Source of the DNA: Aphelocoma coerulescens
Lineage: Eukaryota > Chordata > Aves > Passeriformes > Corvidae
Direction: 5' to 3'
DNA: 64,000 nt
Assembly: GCF_041296385.1 (NCBI RefSeq)
Contig: NC_091013.1
Span: 10,058,001 to 10,122,000 of the forward strand
Below the pieces are notes generated by a model. It saw nothing but the letters and a program-made list of their open reading frames with translations. It was not told the origin of the DNA and ran no database searches. Both the position numbers and the translations under genes were made by a program. This document shows, piece by piece, positions 14,681 to 27,650 of the stretch; within the stretch, counting starts at the first letter, position 1, and every line of letters starts with the position of its first letter.

Positions 14681-14733
<53 letters not shown>

Positions 14734-15170
14734 TTCCTTCCTTCCTTCCTTCCGAATTCCTTCCTTCCTTCCGAATTCCTTCCGAATTCCTTCCGAATTC
14801 CTTCCGAATTCCTTCCTTCCTTCCGAATTCCTTCCTTCCGAATTCCTTCCGAATTCCTTCCTTCCTTCCGAATTCCTTCCTTCCTTCCTTCCTTCCTTCC
14901 TTCCTTCCTTCCTTCCTTCCTTCCTTCCTTCCTTCCTTCCTTCCTTCCTTCCTTCCGAATTCCTTCCTTCCTTCCGAATTCCTTCCGAATTCCTTCCTTC
15001 CTTCCGAATTCCTTCCTTCCTTCCGAATTCCTTCCTTCCGAATTCCTTCCTTCCGAATTCCTTCCTTCCTTCCGAATTCCTTCCTTCCTTCCGAATTCCT
15101 TCCGAATTCCTTCCTTCCGAATTCCTTCCTTCCGAATTCCTTCCGAATTCCTCCCTCCTTCCCTCCCTCT
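14653..15170 (+). repeat. Compound satellite of TTCC and GAATTCC units
   Basis: About 518 bp are built almost wholly from two units, TTCC and GAATTCC. I count 29 GAATTC (EcoRI) sites. The first seven are in direct tandem at 7-bp spacing (14685-14733). After that every spacing equals 7+4k bases (11, 15, 19, 27 or 87), so GAATTCC units are inserted in phase with the TTCC ladder. The longest pure TTCC run is 20 units (14877-14956). The 3' end decays into ctccctcc-type sequence after about 15150. On the minus strand it is a GGAA array. Two reading frames stay open across it only because the repeat lacks stop codons; they are not genes. Confidence 0.97.
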
Positions 15171-18100
15171 GCTGGCTTATGAGTTTTCTACCTTGAATAT
15201 TTTCTGTCTTTTTTACAGTCCAAGTTAGAAGCCCAAACTGAAATTCCAGTATCTATTCACTCTGTTTCTCTATTAGGATGAATGTGATCAAAATATCTAT
15301 GCAGATTGATTAAGGTGCCTCTAAAAAGCATTAAGCTACTAAGAAAATTACTCTTCTTTACTGTTGCAAAAACAATGGAATAGAATGACAGTATGTTTCT
15401 TCAATGTAGTTTATGGTCTTGTGAAATGTCACACTTGCCTTGAGTTGTCTAGACTGGAAAAGAACAGCTGTAAAAAGAATGACAAATAGATGTTTTTCTT
15501 CTTTTTCTGTACTGAATCTATATTAAGGAAACACAGCTCCTCTCAGTAGAGCTGAGGAGTTGGCACTGACTTGAAATAAAAATCGATGTTTATAATAGGT
15601 AACTGTCCTAGCATCAATACTAATATTTCTTAATCTTCACTTAATGTTATAGATATGAAATCCTTCATTGCAAGCAGTTCTGAATGATGTATAAAATGAA
15701 AAAAACACTGATCAATGCATGGAATACATACAGACAACAAATATATTCGTTATCTAAAATGTTCACGTCTGGTACAGCCAGAAAATCCTACTTTTAGTTG
15801 GGAGGGCATGAAATCTGCCAGGATTTAAATACAATTTGTTATTGTAAATATTCTTGTAACTTGCTCAGACAGTGCCCACTTAAGAAGATGAATAGTACTC
15901 GTATTAAATCTGATTTTAACAGATATTTCACTAGTGCTTCGAAAATTCTGAAGTGCAGTAAGAATAGGAACATGTTACAAAATCTAATGATGTTATTCTA
16001 AAAATTCCTCCTTCCTCTACTTTTCCCCCTACCTCAGAATGGAAAAAAGTACCTCAAAACATGGATAAGGAATTATGTATATCCTCTTTCTTCCTTTGTA
16101 TTTTGGTGTTCCTGTCCATTTTATTTTTACCAATTCTTTCTACTCCTCTCTCCCGAGATAAATTTAAGATGTTGAGCTTTGTCCCCATGTGTGGATGAAA
16201 AATATGTTCCACCCCAAACTGAGTATTCAGATTTAACAAGTGACAGTGCAGTAGTGTCAGGCAGATGAATTTTGGATAGGATTTCCACCTAATTTCAGTT
16301 GCTTCTGTAGACAACTTAAAAATAATCTGAGAACCTTATGCAAAGTTGTAAACAATATGTTTAACAACACATAGCAAAGTATGTTGTTTTAGTGTTACTG
16401 TAAATGATAAAATGTTCATAAGCAGGACCTATGCCTGACTGCTTAAAAAGATACATCCTGTCCTTCCTCTGTGTGTCAGAGGCTGCCCACCTCTCGGTGT
16501 GGTACTGGAGAGACAGAGGCTGGACCAGAAGCCAATGCTGTCCTGTACTTCGATAGGCAAGGGTGCACCTCACCTTAAGTATTTCTGTCTTCAGCAGTGT
16601 GATTTCTACAGCTTATAATGCCTGTTCTCTATAATGATAGCTTTTTCCCCACTGGCTGCTCGGGAAAAACACAGTTGGAATTATTGGTAGCCCTGGGAAT
16701 GTTGCTAAGTACTAACTTGAATACATTTTGTCTTAAAAATTCTAAAAAAAATGCATATTCTTTGTAATGGTTGTCACCACGTTTATATTAAAGTCTAAAA
16801 CTCACTTCTTCTCACCATCTTAGAGGCAAAAGAGACAAACACCTCCCCCATTCTCCCAATCTGAATGTTTTTCCCTGTGCGAGAACTGAACAGTCACTTC
16901 CCAAATAAAGCTGTTAAATGAAAAATAGAAGCCTCAGAAAGAAGCTGAAGGAAGAACAGTCTGCAGTAAACATTGTGGCTGTTTGCAAGGTGTTGCTTAT
17001 GAGCTGTCTAGAAATTCAGACTTCCTTTTTCTTTTCAGGAATGCTTGAAATTTTAGGGTGTAGGGGATGCACATTTAACATTCTTTTTAATTCAGTTTTC
17101 TGTGAAGTACTGGTATTCAGACTTTTATCTTATGCTTTATGCTGGTATTTAGCCTTCACCCGTACAGTTGGAGTTTTCCCAAACATGGGGTAGTACTGGA
17201 AAATCATGCTCAGTATGCCAAACACTCAGATCCTAACATGTATTTCTGAAAATATAAGATCCTTCAGTCACTTGTACGATTGGACCACTACAAACAGAAA
17301 AAAGTAGTTGTGAAATGGGAAAGGGTACAGGGGAATCAAGTTGTATTCTACTAGCTTCCCCCCTCCAATAATCACTATCAACAGGGGCTTTTGAAATGCT
17401 TCATCTTATTCTTTGACTACCCTTTCTTTTCTATTCTTGGAAGGTGGAGGATGCTTGGGAATGGTGAAAAGATGTCAAGAGACCTGACAACATGAAATCT
17501 GCCATAGTTTTTTGTGAATTAAATAAATCACAACTATAGTTTAAATACATTCATCATTACTTTGTCTACTTCAGGTGAGGTGAAAACAGGAGTGGAAAAC
17601 ACAGTTCACTTACCTTTAATTTACACAGCTATTCTTGGATGCATGTGCTCTTTTCTTTCAAAGTTTCTCAAATGTTGTATAGTAAGGTGAATTCTAGCTG
17701 TGGGCCAGTTGCTGCTGTCAGCTTTATAATGACAGTATCTTCACCCTAAGAACAGGGTGTGTGTATTGTAAACAATTGCATATTAACACCTTGGTCTCAT
17801 TAATTGCAAACTTTTCTGATACATTCTCTGATGCCCCAGTGGCAGCTCCTCCTGATTAACTCTGATGCTAATTGGGTCAGATGAAATAAAGTAGACAGCA
17901 GTCAGTCAAGCAGACTAGAACAGCCTGTTCTCTAATTGCTTTTGACAGAGGAACAAAAAAAGAACTTGAAATATTACAGAACAGTGTTAGCTACCACGAT
18001 GTAGTTAGCATGGTTGTTTGCAATGAATATTTTAATACAAACTGTAACAAATGTTGGTGTTTCAGGTATGGCTAGCCCATCCTGCTCTGTGTTCTGCATG

Positions 18101-20173
18101 TGTGTGACAGGAATTTTGAGAGTCTGTGCCCATGTAAAGCCCTTGCCTGATTTTTTTTTTTTTTAACAGAAGCAAATCAGAAAATCTGGGACAATATACA
18201 TAAAAATCAAAGTAGTTCAAAGCTTTGCAACTATGCATCACTAGGTGGCATTTGCTGAAAACAGAACAGCAATTTCATTTTTACATCAGAAGGTTGCATG
18301 AAACACTAGATACTAATGTCATGTTTTAGAGTCTACATATTTTAAATCCTGATGCTTCTTTCAGTTTCCTCTGTTATCAGTTGAAAGTCTATAATTCAGA
18401 AAGTTTGTGGGCCCCTATTTCCTGTTTTTTATGTGTTCTTCTCTGGCTGGTTCATGAATTAATGTTACTGTCCTTAGTCTCCTGTCCTCAGTCTCCTGTC
18501 CTCTATTGCTCGTCGGAACAGAAATAGAAACCTAGATGTTAAAAATCTCCAGCTAAGGAAGGACACAGTCTGTCTAACAGTAAACATTTATCTTCTATTT
18601 TCTGAACAAAACAAAAATAAGTGTTTATTTTTCATAAAGGTTATAAATATGAAAATTGTGGGTAATTTTATCTAGTTACATAACCTTGACATTTTTATTT
18701 CTAGTAATTAATCTCCGTTATAGTAACCCTTCCCATGCAGTGCCTCTGTCACAGCTCCCTCTGAGATGGCCTGCTGATCAGCTAAATGCTGACCTCTCTT
18801 CCAAGGTTTAAAAAACACAAATAAAAACCCCAAGAACCTATACCTCCTCTGTCCTGACAAGGCAACTTCAGTGTTGGCTGCAGCTCCTTTATCACAATTT
18901 TCCTCCTCCCAGTGTGTGGAGCTCTCCTGGTGAAAACCATAAAGTCTAGAGCTGTTTAAAGTTCTTTTCAGAACAAGTTCTTATTTTGGGGGAATTTTTT
19001 TTTTTTTGGTGACACTGCTGAAATACAGGACCTGCCAGTGCTGCTCTTTTCTGGCCTGTAACTTTTCCCACAGTGGTGACAGGGACGTTTATAGTCCTGG
19101 GTTCTCTGCGAGCCGGCTGGTTAAGCAGCAGCCGAGGTGAGAGTGCTTGCTTTCACTTTGAGTTAGTTTCAGCAATTCTCAGATCCTTGGTGCAGAGGAG
19201 TAACAATGCTTATTACAGGTTGTCACTGAGGGTGCAGTGCACACAAACCAATTTTATTAGTATCTAGCCAAGGAGGATTTTCTGGTGCAGGCTGTTCAAT
19301 AGGCTCACAGAGGGATGGCTGCTGCCAGGCCACAGCTGGGCCTGTCCATCTGTCCTAATGCCACTGTCCTTCCCGTGCAAGGAACAGTGTGGAAATACCC
19401 ATGTGCTCAGAGGGGAGAATAAAGGCTAATACTGATTCTCTCTGTCATCTGGTACCAATTCCCATTTCCTCTGGGAAAGGATAAAAATGGGTTAAAAGTA
19501 AGAAACTCTGAAACCAGAGTTACTACAGTCAAGATGTACTAGATCTGTTTACCAGGTCTAGTCACTCTTTCAAAGAAGTTGTATGTTGGGTTTCTTTCTA
19601 AAATGTCAATCAGGTTCTACCCTTTAGTCCAAGTCAGCCCAACAACCAACAAGGGGGCTGAGCAGCAAATATTGCCTTCTTACTCCAAGCACATTTCTGT
19701 TAATTTTTGCTAATCAACCTTACAAATCATGAGTTGGTTTTGTAAGACAAAAAGGTCAAAGTATCTCTCAGCAGCTGTGGTAAAAATGGCAGGTTTGGGC
19801 TGTGGAGTTGCAATAGATTTTATATATCAAAATAATAATAATAATACTAAATCTGTGTGACAAAAAGTGTTTCTGTTGCTTTTATACAACATCACATGAT
19901 GTATTAGCAGAATTTAACTTGTGCTTCCCTGACCCATAAACAAAAAAACAAAAAACAAAACAACAACAACAAAAAATCCAGTTCAAATGAATCCATCAAG
20001 AAAATTAAGTATTTTCCCAAAATATACAAAATATACTCCTATGACAAGAGGAAGTTAATATTGACCAACTCCTACTTATCTTTCATATTTTGGTAATATT
20101 GGTATCCTTCCCCATTAACTTAGTACGTGGTGTAGCACTAAGAAGACTTATCCAGAAAATGAATTTTGTTGCT

Positions 20174-20286
20174 TTCAACAACAAAAAACCAAAACAAAAC
20201 AAAATGAAGAAAACAACCCCAAAAAACCCCCAAACCAAACAAAAACCGACAAACAAAACAAAAAAAAACAAACCAGAAAACCAAAA
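20174..20286 (+). repeat. A/C-rich low-complexity tract
   Basis: Mixed CAAAA, CCAAA and CCCC(C)AAA units extend over about 110 bp. A related A/C tract lies at 19939-19977. On the minus strand this is a G/T tract. The apparent K/N/T/P-rich frame here comes from the composition. Confidence 0.8.
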
Positions 20287-23149
20287 AGCTGTTAAATCAT
20301 TATCGGTATTTTTTCAAGGTACTTGGATGTACTGGCAACATGATTTCATTGATGTCTGACTGCCAACAAGTTGATAATACAATTAAATCATAAAATACTC
20401 TGCCAGTTGCAGAAAGCTGCCATGGTTTCAGCTGGTACAGCACTTCTAGCTAGTGTGGGGGTTTAAGTGAAGACAAATATATTACCTCATTTAAAGGTAT
20501 ATGATCTACAGTATTCAGAAAATACTGTCATGACAATGGTATGACACTAAAATAGCATGGGCTTCTACTGATATGTTATCAAAGACTCTTTTCATTTGTC
20601 AATATATGTATATGACATTTAAAAATAGGTAAAAAAAAGGGACACTGCTTATACACAGGTGAATATCCAAATGAGTAATTATATATTCCCATGTAAAGAT
20701 AAGGCATAAACTGAGCTCCTTTTGAAGTACCAGCTCTCAGGCAGAGACAGATTAGTTCCTTGAGATGTTATTTATCTTGTGCAGAGAAGTCTGATATATT
20801 TTAGGTTGCATTTTACTAGTGATTTTCCTTTGGGAAAAACTTACTGGATCCAAAGTACTTGCTGGTTAGAGCATAATAAAAAACCCCAGTAAACAAAAAG
20901 AGTTATGCTTTGTTTGCAAAGCTGTTAATAACTAGATATGGGTATTTTTGGTAGAGTGTGGTTCAGAACACTTTCAAGTCCTTACCCTAAGGCAGGGGTG
21001 GGTCACCAGCACTTGAGTGAGGCAGATGTCCTGACAGTTAGCATTGTGTTACAGGTCCTTAGGTCAAATCCATAGACATGGAGAAGTACAATCAGTTCCC
21101 AAAGTGTGTGTGTGGTGGACCAGAGGAGGACTAGGTCAACAGCTGGGAATACAATTGCTAGGGTATGAACTGGAGCTGAGCACCCCATGTTGTGTATACT
21201 TAAAATGTTCTGGACGTGTGAACTGACATTCTGTTTCTTTCTTTTCTAAATTTCATTGTAATTGTGATGCTTTTGTCTTGGGAGTTCCATATGCTACAAT
21301 TTATTTAGGGAAAAGGGTTGAGAACTGGTGGAGGGGAAGAAGGGCGGGGGGGTATTTAACAAACATGAACAAATTACATGAATTTGTTCAAACATAGATC
21401 TGTGTGTACATTTCACAGCTGCCCATTATTGTTTTAGGAATCAAATGTTGCTTGTTTGCATTATTCTGGTACTTTTGGATGCTAGTCAAATCTTTTTGAC
21501 TAAGCTGCGCATGCTTCAGTAGTTCTTTTGTTCAAATTCACTGCTTCCCTGCATATGATCTTCTAGCTACCAGATATCCTTTTTTTCTCTCCAGAAAGAA
21601 AGTGTTTGTCTCTGCTTTTTCCCATCCCACTCCTACTTTTTCATATGTTTTTTTCCCCCCCAAGCCAGGGTAAAGGTGTTTACTTCCTCTTCTCTCTTCC
21701 CCTGCACACCTTCCTCATTTTTCTCTTTTTTCTTTTTCTTCCTTTTTATGCTGTTGTTTTTGTGGGTTTTGTTTTGTTTTCTTTTTTTATCTTTCGTTCT
21801 GTTCCAGGCTGGCAGTCTGTCGTGTTCTCTGTCCTTTGTGCTGCTCCTGCTCCTTTTCTACACATAACATCCACACTGGTCCTCAAAAGCACTCAGTATT
21901 TTCTCTAAATAGCTAATTAGTCAGTTAGGTCAGAAGAGTGAGATCTTACATAAACACTTACAATGCCTTCAGGAATTAAAAAAATAGGAAAAGTCAGGAA
22001 GTGGTTTCCCTAAAACATTTATAATGAGAGAACAATTCCAACTAATATAATGAAATGAGAAAAATAAAAGGTTTTCTCAGCCTGACATTCGGTCTAGGCA
22101 AGGTAGTTCAATAGTTCAATGTGCTACACCAATCTGTCAGTAGAAATCTTGTAGGTTGAGTCTTGTAGACACCCTCTCTTTTGTTCTCTGGTCAGTAAAG
22201 GGCATCACTCCCTCTGAGTTCCTGTATTTGAAGGAAACGGGGAGCAAAGTCTTTTTGGTTAGGAATACACCTGTTCATTTCCCAAATTTGCCTTAAAGCT
22301 TAACAAATCTTTCTCAGAAAATTTTGATATTCTATTTTTCAGGGTGTTTAGTTGTACTTTTTTTTTCCTTTAAATCTATTTTAACGAGGGCTTTCAGTGT
22401 TCCATTTCTGCTGAGCATTTGAATAGGTTCATCAGTGTTTTGAAAAGCCTGAGATGGTCTGATTATGGTGATTTGACTCTGGTTCCACAGTAAAGTCTCA
22501 AGAGGGTAGCACAGGGAACAGGGAGTTTTAACAATATTCAGATTAAGTCAACATACTGCTCATCAGTATATTTATAGAAGATGGATGAAGAATTGCATGT
22601 TCTGTATTGCCTTACATGAGCAATAGACTTAAATTCATTGGCTGTCTGTCAAAGCAGTCTATTGTATTTCCTGTCAGCTTGTGAATGTCTTGGATGACCT
22701 CAATGACTAAAAATCAAAGCTAGTCCACTCGAATATCATTCAGTCATTGTATTGCATTGATTTCTTCTTCCCCCTTCAGATAAGCAAGAATGGGAAGGGA
22801 ACATTTCTCAGCAGTTGTAGTTACTGACAGTGTATTGTTACAATGTACTGAAAACCTCTAAGAATAGTGAGTCGATGGAGCCAGAGTATCAATAATGTGA
22901 CTGTGGCCTCTTTTGTTCCTAGTGCTCCCACCATTGCTGGTACTCACTCCCACTCACTGAAGAAAATCCTGACCTTTTCTCAATCTACATTGTTTGGCTG
23001 CTGGAAAATCAAATTGCAATTTTGATGGTTTTATTCTCTAAAGTGCAGTGTTCCAACGAACCTGCGAACCTGCAGTTGCCATGAATGAGGGAATTGACCC
23101 CTGTCTTAACACCATTGTTTCAAAGTTTTCAGCAGTATATGGGAATTCT

Positions 23150-23236
23150 TCTCTTTTTTCCCTTCCTTTTTTCTTTTTTTTTTCCTTCCTTTTTTCTTTT
23201 TTTTTTCCTTTTTTTTTTTCTTTCATTCTTTCTTGC
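23150..23236 (+). repeat. Pyrimidine-rich tract (T/C)
   Basis: Nearly pure T and C, including two similar ccttccttttttc-type blocks and long T runs. It is a homopyrimidine microsatellite in intron 1, about 4.4 kb before exon 2, and has no coding meaning. Confidence 0.85.
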
Positions 23237-23699
23237 TTATAGTTTCTGGTACACAAAACATAACTATTCAGTTATTGTTTAACTTAACTCAGGGCAACAC
23301 TGGGTAACAGAATAAGATGTCTTCTTTCCTATTTATGTTCCCACAGTTAGGATGAAACTGCTTGCTGAAGGTTGCATAAAATCTTCTATCACACAGCTGA
23401 GCCTCCTATCACTGCCTGTTTCTGAGTGATTCAAATACTCTACAAATGTCACATCTTTATTGACATGAAAATGATAAAGAGTTTTTGTTTGTTTGTTTAA
23501 AGTTGAACTTTATAATCCGAGGATATGGCTCATTTCCCATACTCCTCAGGTACCAGTACACTTTTGTTGAATGTCTTCTGTTTTTAAAAATTGGGCTGTA
23601 CTTCCCCTAGAAGAGAATTTTCTAAGTCACTTGCATTGGAAAACACTACTCAGATCTGTGGAAGACAGAAGATGCAGTCTTGATGTGGTAGTCTCTAGG

Positions 23700-23845
23700 A
23701 AGAGACACTGTGGAGTCTCCATCCTTGGAGACAATAAAAAAACACACACTCCACATGGTCCTGTAAAATCTGCTCTAGGTGACCCTGCTTGATTGGGGCA
23801 GTTGGACCAGATGATGTCCTTATAGCTTCAGCCATTCTGTGAGTT
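23700..23845 (+). mobile_element. CR1 LINE, 5'-truncated 3' end
   Basis: The segment has the typical CR1 3' untranslated landmarks in order: ctgtggagtctcc, then tgctctaggtgaccctgctt, then ttggaccagatgat, ending in ccattctgtgag. Only the last 150 bp or so remain, as usual for CR1. The terminal 8-mer repeat is eroded and there is no coding part. It is inserted in sense with DMD. The upstream edge is uncertain by some tens of bases. Confidence 0.88.
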
Positions 23846-26800
23846 AGTGAAATAAATATTTATTCAGGTGTGTCAAGAGTTGAGAGGTTGAAGGTCCTCT
23901 AGAAAAAAAGGGAAGGATGCCCCAAAGTGTTCAAGTTTCCTTCTCACTACTACATGTTTTCTGTGGGGAAGTGGCTTTTGTGATATAAATGGAATGATGT
24001 AGTGACATATGTAGTGTATGTTTCTGAACCTTGGTTCATTTTACAATCTCTTGGTATTTGTCAGCTCAAATTGTTTAAAATTATTACCTTTTAATGACTT
24101 GTTAACACTGCTCTATGCTTTCAGAATAGTATCTAGAGTATACCAGGTATTTAAAATGTTTTTTTTCCTGTTGCTATTTTTTATTTAATATGTTTGGTGG
24201 TATTTGAGCAGATAGGGTGTTGTGGAAAAATAAGTGTAGTAAAAAGTGTAGTAAGAGATGACAAAATCTTGGAGTTTTTCTTGTGGAAAATAGAAATTTG
24301 CATTGGAGTGGTAGGTGGCAAACATGAGCTATTAAGTATCTAGGAGAGTGGTATGGTGACCACTTGCCATTAATAATAGCATCTTTGCTCTGTTGAATCA
24401 TGATTGTTCCCAAGCATCCTTCAGTGTGCCACTTGTCTCTATTAGCCTTGCTGCCTGATTAAGTGTCAGAACTGTCCTTTGTCAGATGATTAGCTTCATT
24501 AATACTGCACTTTCTCTCTGGGTCATAATTTATTATGAGGCCTAACCTGGAATAATACTTCAGAAGTCAAATGTGCAGTTAACTAATATGAGAGGTTTGC
24601 ATTCACAGCTGCAAAGCTGGATGCTCATCAGAGCACATTTGTGAATGCCTTGTAGTTAGAGCAAGATCTGTTCAGTGGTACTAGAGGCTGTCGGGCATGA
24701 AAATCAGGTAAATCTGACTGCTCGGTATCTCTGTTTTCTGGAAGGCTTTTTGTAGACCTCAGAGTCTGAGTTGATAACCTACAGAAAATGAGGTTAAACC
24801 TATTCCACTCAATGTCCATCAATTTGAGGAAAGCATTTTTGCTGTGGGAAGGGGTCCCATTGTTACTGTGATAAAGGGATTCAGGATCCATGTAGGATCA
24901 TGTTTAAATCTAACCTGAAGAGAAACAGTACACTATTCTGCAGTTCTTTCTGCTTGAGAGAAAGGAAATAAACATACCATATTACTCTTGAACTAGTGAA
25001 GGAATTACCTGCCTGGCCATTTGATTATTCTTGTCTCACAGTAAAAGCACCTGCAAGGACATTCACTGGCTCACTGCTGAAGGATCTCTTATAAACACAG
25101 CATTATGAAAGTGGCACAGGAGTGATCTTGGCACGTTTCTGCAGCACCTAGATAAATGTCATTCAGCTTCCACATCTAGCATTCAATCCATAAATCTGGG
25201 CTAAGAGAACATCTCTTTTGAAAAGATCATGTTTACAGTGGGGAAATCATGCCTTGCATAACCAAAAGATTGATTCTTTTTTAGGTTAGGAGGCTGTCAC
25301 TAACAAATTGTTGTGGTATAAACTTGTCAGAGCAAGCACCTAGAGATAAAAGTGCTTGCAATGATCTCTAGATGAAGATAAAAGCAGTGGAATAGATTTG
25401 TAGCAGAGCATTGGCTGAACTTTGAATAACTTTCAAACATTTAAATTGTGGGATTGACTCTCATTTTTCTCATGAGACCCTGATTTTTATTAGCACACGG
25501 ACATGAATTAACTGGTGACTAGCAGTTGAATCACTCACAACTTTTCACACAATCTTTGTGACAAAAAACCAACCAAACAAAACCAAATAACCCACTCTGT
25601 TACTACGTATGCTATTACAGCTGCCTCGGCTGGAAAAGCAGAACTTTGAACAGTTTGAAGAGGTGTTTTTGTCTGTCCTTGTCCCTGCTAAATATCACAT
25701 ACTATTGTTTGTGCAGTTTGAAAAAGGTGGTTTTGCCTCTTTTCACTTTTCCTTGCTAAATGCCAAATTATTCTTTGAATCGATTTGCATTTGGCAGTTT
25801 TAGCAGAGATGGTTAAACATAAGCAGCTATTTATGTGTAATATTTTATATGAAGTTGCTGAAGAAGTTTGTAATAAAACATCAGATTGAATATTTATCTT
25901 CCACCAACAAAATGTATCTTTCTTCTCTCATCTTCTGTGTACTGCATGTGGCTGGAATGAAACAATTCATATAATAAACAACTTATAGTCAACACAGAGG
26001 GAAGTGTTGCTTGTGGGGAAAAAGAATATTTTTAGCATCATGTATTACCAAAAGCATGCATCTTCTTCATATGCTGTTGCTTTTAGATGAATCTCTTAAC
26101 TATTCAAGTATTACTTTCAGCCAAAGGATGAAGCTGACAGCGTTATTTGGGATAGATAGCAGTAGAAGTCTAGGAAGTTTATTGTAGCAAATACTCATAT
26201 ATATATATACATATATTAGTGGCAGAGTGTATATAATGCATTACTTCCATGGCAAGTTTCCAGTTGTACTGTTGTGTTGTCATTCTTTTTTCGCTCAAGA
26301 TCATCTGAACACAATTAGAATAAGCTCCTTCTTGTATGCAGTAGTTCTTTGTAATGAAATAGTAACTTTGCAAACTCTAGTATTTTTTCATAAGTATCTT
26401 GTATCTTTGAAACTGGAAAACATTCTGGTGGGAAAGGTATTTTTAACATGTTACTGAGCTGAGGTTTTAAGAACAAGAGATATATTTGTGTCAAAAAGAT
26501 TTGCCTTGTCTTGGCTCCTTGGATAGGTGGAGGGAGGGAAAGCAAAGTACATTATTAATGCCATGCATTTCTCTTCTAGCTCATCTATACCTGCCTTTCA
26601 AATTTGGCTGAATCCATTAACATTATTAATTGCTGAACATTTCAGAAGGGAATTTAATATCCCTTTTTATTTAAGAAGTGTAGAGAATTTTACTGCAAAC
26701 CAAAAGGCTGCATTGAGTGAACTTTATTTTACTGTAAGCATTCTGCACCCTTTTTCACATATGCCCTTCAGTTCTAGTTGGGGTTGATTTTGTTTTGCCT

Positions 26801-27331
26801 GGCAAAGTCTGTCCTTTATATTTCAGGGATGATGCCTAATAAATCTTTTTGAGCAAATGCTTACAAAGTTCTAGTTTGAAATATTTTTTCTCTTTCAACC
26901 TATATAAAACACATCAGAATTGTACTTTTGTTTGTCCAGTTCCATTCAGCATCAAGACCACTTATAACTTAGATACACGAATCAAGGCCTAAGATAAATC
27001 ATGTCCCTCTATAAAGATTTCATATTAAAGAATAGAAAAAGAATTTCACGTATGGCTGAACAAATATGCGTGTGGACTTTTTTTTCTTTTTCCACTGGAG
27101 GAAAAATATATAACAATTTGTGACAGGTAAATAGTTGCAAGTTAGAAAAGGCATAAGGTACATCAGGAGCTGCCAGTGGAGAACTATTATTGGGTCCAGG
27201 AGGTTTTACTTCCTCAAGCAATTTGAGGAGGTGGATATAATGTTATTTCAAGTACTTTTCTAGAAATGCTGTAGAAGAGTTTCCTGATGCCAAAACCATC
27301 TGATGACACGTTTGGGTTTTTTTTATACCTA

Positions 27332-27360
27332 TAATTTTTAATTTATGAAATTAAAAATTA
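27332..27360 (+). repeat. Perfect 13-bp inverted repeat with 3-nt loop
   Basis: The arms 27332-27344 and 27348-27360 are exact reverse complements, separated by atg. In RNA this would be an A/U-only stem-loop about 290 nt upstream of the exon 2 acceptor. Such palindromes also arise by chance in AT-rich DNA, so function is not implied. Confidence 0.85.
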
Positions 27361-27619
27361 GAAGGGGATGTTTCAGATTCTACTTCAACATGTTCTCTTC
27401 CAGAAGAAAAGAAACCACAGGATAGGTCAGTTGAACTAGGGATATAGACCATGACTATGAAGGGGATCTGTAGACCTTCAAAATGTGTTGATGTAATTGT
27501 CAAAGACAGAATACATCCAAACAGATTTCCTGGCTGTGTTTGAAGTATTATTAGGAGCTTTAGAATAAACCAAGACTGAAACATTAATCAATAATATTGC
27601 ATTATTTTGTTGAATAATT

Positions 27620-27650
27620 CTAATGAATTGCTTTTTTTTTCCTCTGGCAG
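27620..27650 (+). promoter_or_regulatory. DMD: 3' splice site of DMD exon 2: branch point, pyrimidine tract, AG
   Basis: A ctaat motif at 27620-27624 fits the yUnAy branch-point consensus and puts the branch adenosine at 27623, 28 nt before the exon. A pyrimidine run (27631-27645) follows, then ggcag ending at 27650. Spacing and composition are typical of a strong acceptor. The choice of branch base is inferred from the motif alone. Confidence 0.85.

Larger units (their letters stand above)
15171..23699 (+). other. DMD: DMD intron 1, middle part
   Basis: No gene or full-length element was recognised. It holds A/C-rich tracts (19939-19977 and 20174-20286), a short CCTGTCCTC-type duplication at 18476-18503, pyrimidine-rich stretches (21590-21800 and 23150-23236) and GC-richer patches at 16430-16575, 18725-19110 and 19260-19400 that match nothing I know. 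Confidence 0.7.
23846..27650 (+). other. DMD: DMD intron 1, part next to exon 2
   Basis: This is AT-rich intron with no further gene. It contains a short (TA)n stretch (26199-26217), a perfect AU hairpin (27332-27360) and the acceptor signals of exon 2. Nothing else was recognised. Confidence 0.75.

Noticed and set aside
14611..15228. Two overlapping open frames of about 184-205 codons rich in F, L, P, S, R and I
   Set aside because: They run through the TTCC/GAATTCC satellite, which simply lacks stop codons; the peptide is the repeat translated.
1..27650. Search for the Purkinje-type DMD alternative first exon in intron 1
   Set aside because: I found no ATG-initiated stretch resembling MSEVSSD that ends in a lone G before GT; it may lie outside the window or be diverged.
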